Below, piece after piece: positions 20,569-20,984 of a DNA stretch of 20,984 nt. The stretch is from the NCBI GenBank assembly GCA_028571305.1, contig JAOXNS010322082.1, positions 1 through 20,984 of the forward strand, given 5' to 3'. The DNA is from Magicicada cassinii. Taxonomy: Eukaryota > Arthropoda > Insecta > Hemiptera > Cicadidae. Positions within the stretch are counted from its first letter, which is position 1. Every line of letters begins with the position of its first letter. The position numbers and the translations under genes were made by a program. Under the pieces are notes generated by a model. That model did no database searches, was not told where the DNA came from, and was given only the letters and a program-made list of their open reading frames with translations.

Positions 20569-20984
20569 CAGTGGCGTATCTAGAATTTGGCCTGGAGAAG
20601 GGTCCGGTCGAGTTGGCTTCATACAAAAGAAAAAACAAGTTGAGTCTAATCAACATTACTATCTTCTTTAAAGCGGCTGAAAAACGTGTAATAACAACCT
20701 GAAATCAGTCCCATTGAACTAAAATATGGGTCTCAGTAAAAATACGCATTTTCAAAACATTGTTTACAAGATACTGGTATTGACTGAATTGATTTTCCTA
20801 TATTTCATACTTCAAACGTATACGCTATTGGTGTGTAATAAACCTGTTTGTATATAGAAAAAAAGTAACTACTAAATTAGTTGCAACAATAATAAAAAAC
20901 CCTAAAAATTAAGAGATTAACAAAATTCGTTAACTTTTTTCGACCGGGGGGGGGGCCGGGTCCCGTTCGCCCCCCCCCCCCCTA
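20569..20984 (+). mobile_element. hAT-like non-autonomous element, cut by window end
   Basis: The 5' end reads CAGTGGCGTATCTAGAA, a hAT-type terminus. CCGGTCGA at 20604-20611 is matched by its reverse complement TCGACCGG at 20940-20947. The window ends in CCTA, which is what the inverted copy of the 5' end (TTCTAGATACGCCACTG) would begin to give. Near the 3' end are G10 (20946-20955) and C13 (20970-20982). The expected total is about 430 bases, the size of a MITE, with no coding capacity. The 8 bases before it (GATTCAGG) are the candidate target duplication, to be sought beyond the window. Confidence 0.6.

Noticed and set aside
1-20984. tRNA, rRNA, CRISPR array, TTAGG telomere repeats
   Set aside because: A scan by eye found no TPsiC-arm-like GGTTCGAATCC, no ribosomal core, no regularly spaced repeats and no TTAGG array.

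Overview
The window looks like eukaryotic nuclear DNA from an arthropod, most likely an insect with a large, repeat-rich genome. It is roughly 60% A+T (hand counts of sample lines), carries no long open reading frame that encodes a recognisable host protein, and contains short diverged remains of mariner, RTE-like LINE, probable Helitron and hAT-like elements, together with microsatellites and homopolymer runs. The species cannot be told from this sequence. No tRNA, rRNA, CRISPR array, bacterial operon or complete host gene was found. The window is best read as intergenic or long-intron sequence.

Layout. 1-1490: AT-rich with no gene, one perfect 10-bp palindrome. 1490-2460: a decayed reverse transcriptase of an RTE-like LINE on the minus strand, recognisable from the finger/palm region to the C-terminal tail. 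2460-4760: nothing identified. 4763-5131: a GC-richer patch followed by an AT-rich (AAATG)/(TAAA) tail. 5132-6427: A-rich low-complexity DNA and otherwise nothing. 6428-6850: two mariner transposase fossils that converge and abut at about 6731. 6850-11220: no gene, with short repeats, a small GC-rich patch, a chance-length ORF and alternating purine-pyrimidine tracts. 11220-12820: poly-C runs, a hAT-like terminal motif, small hairpins and a pair of splice-like signals. 13593-13655: a tiny ORF with a good start context. 14360-15450: two LINE remains on the plus strand; the second belongs to the same family as the 1490-2460 copy. 15450-19700: no gene, with a striking duplicated palindrome at 17507-17565. 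19710-19799: a weak LINE-tail match. 20257-20284: a Helitron-like 3' hairpin. 20569-end: a hAT-like non-autonomous element cut by the window edge.

The parts do not form a working system. The most informative structures are the mariner pair meeting tail to tail, the two inverted copies of one LINE family about 13.6 kb apart, the tandemly doubled palindrome, and the terminal element with G/C homopolymers. I found no convincing new biological system. The transposon calls rest on motifs translated by eye and need database confirmation.
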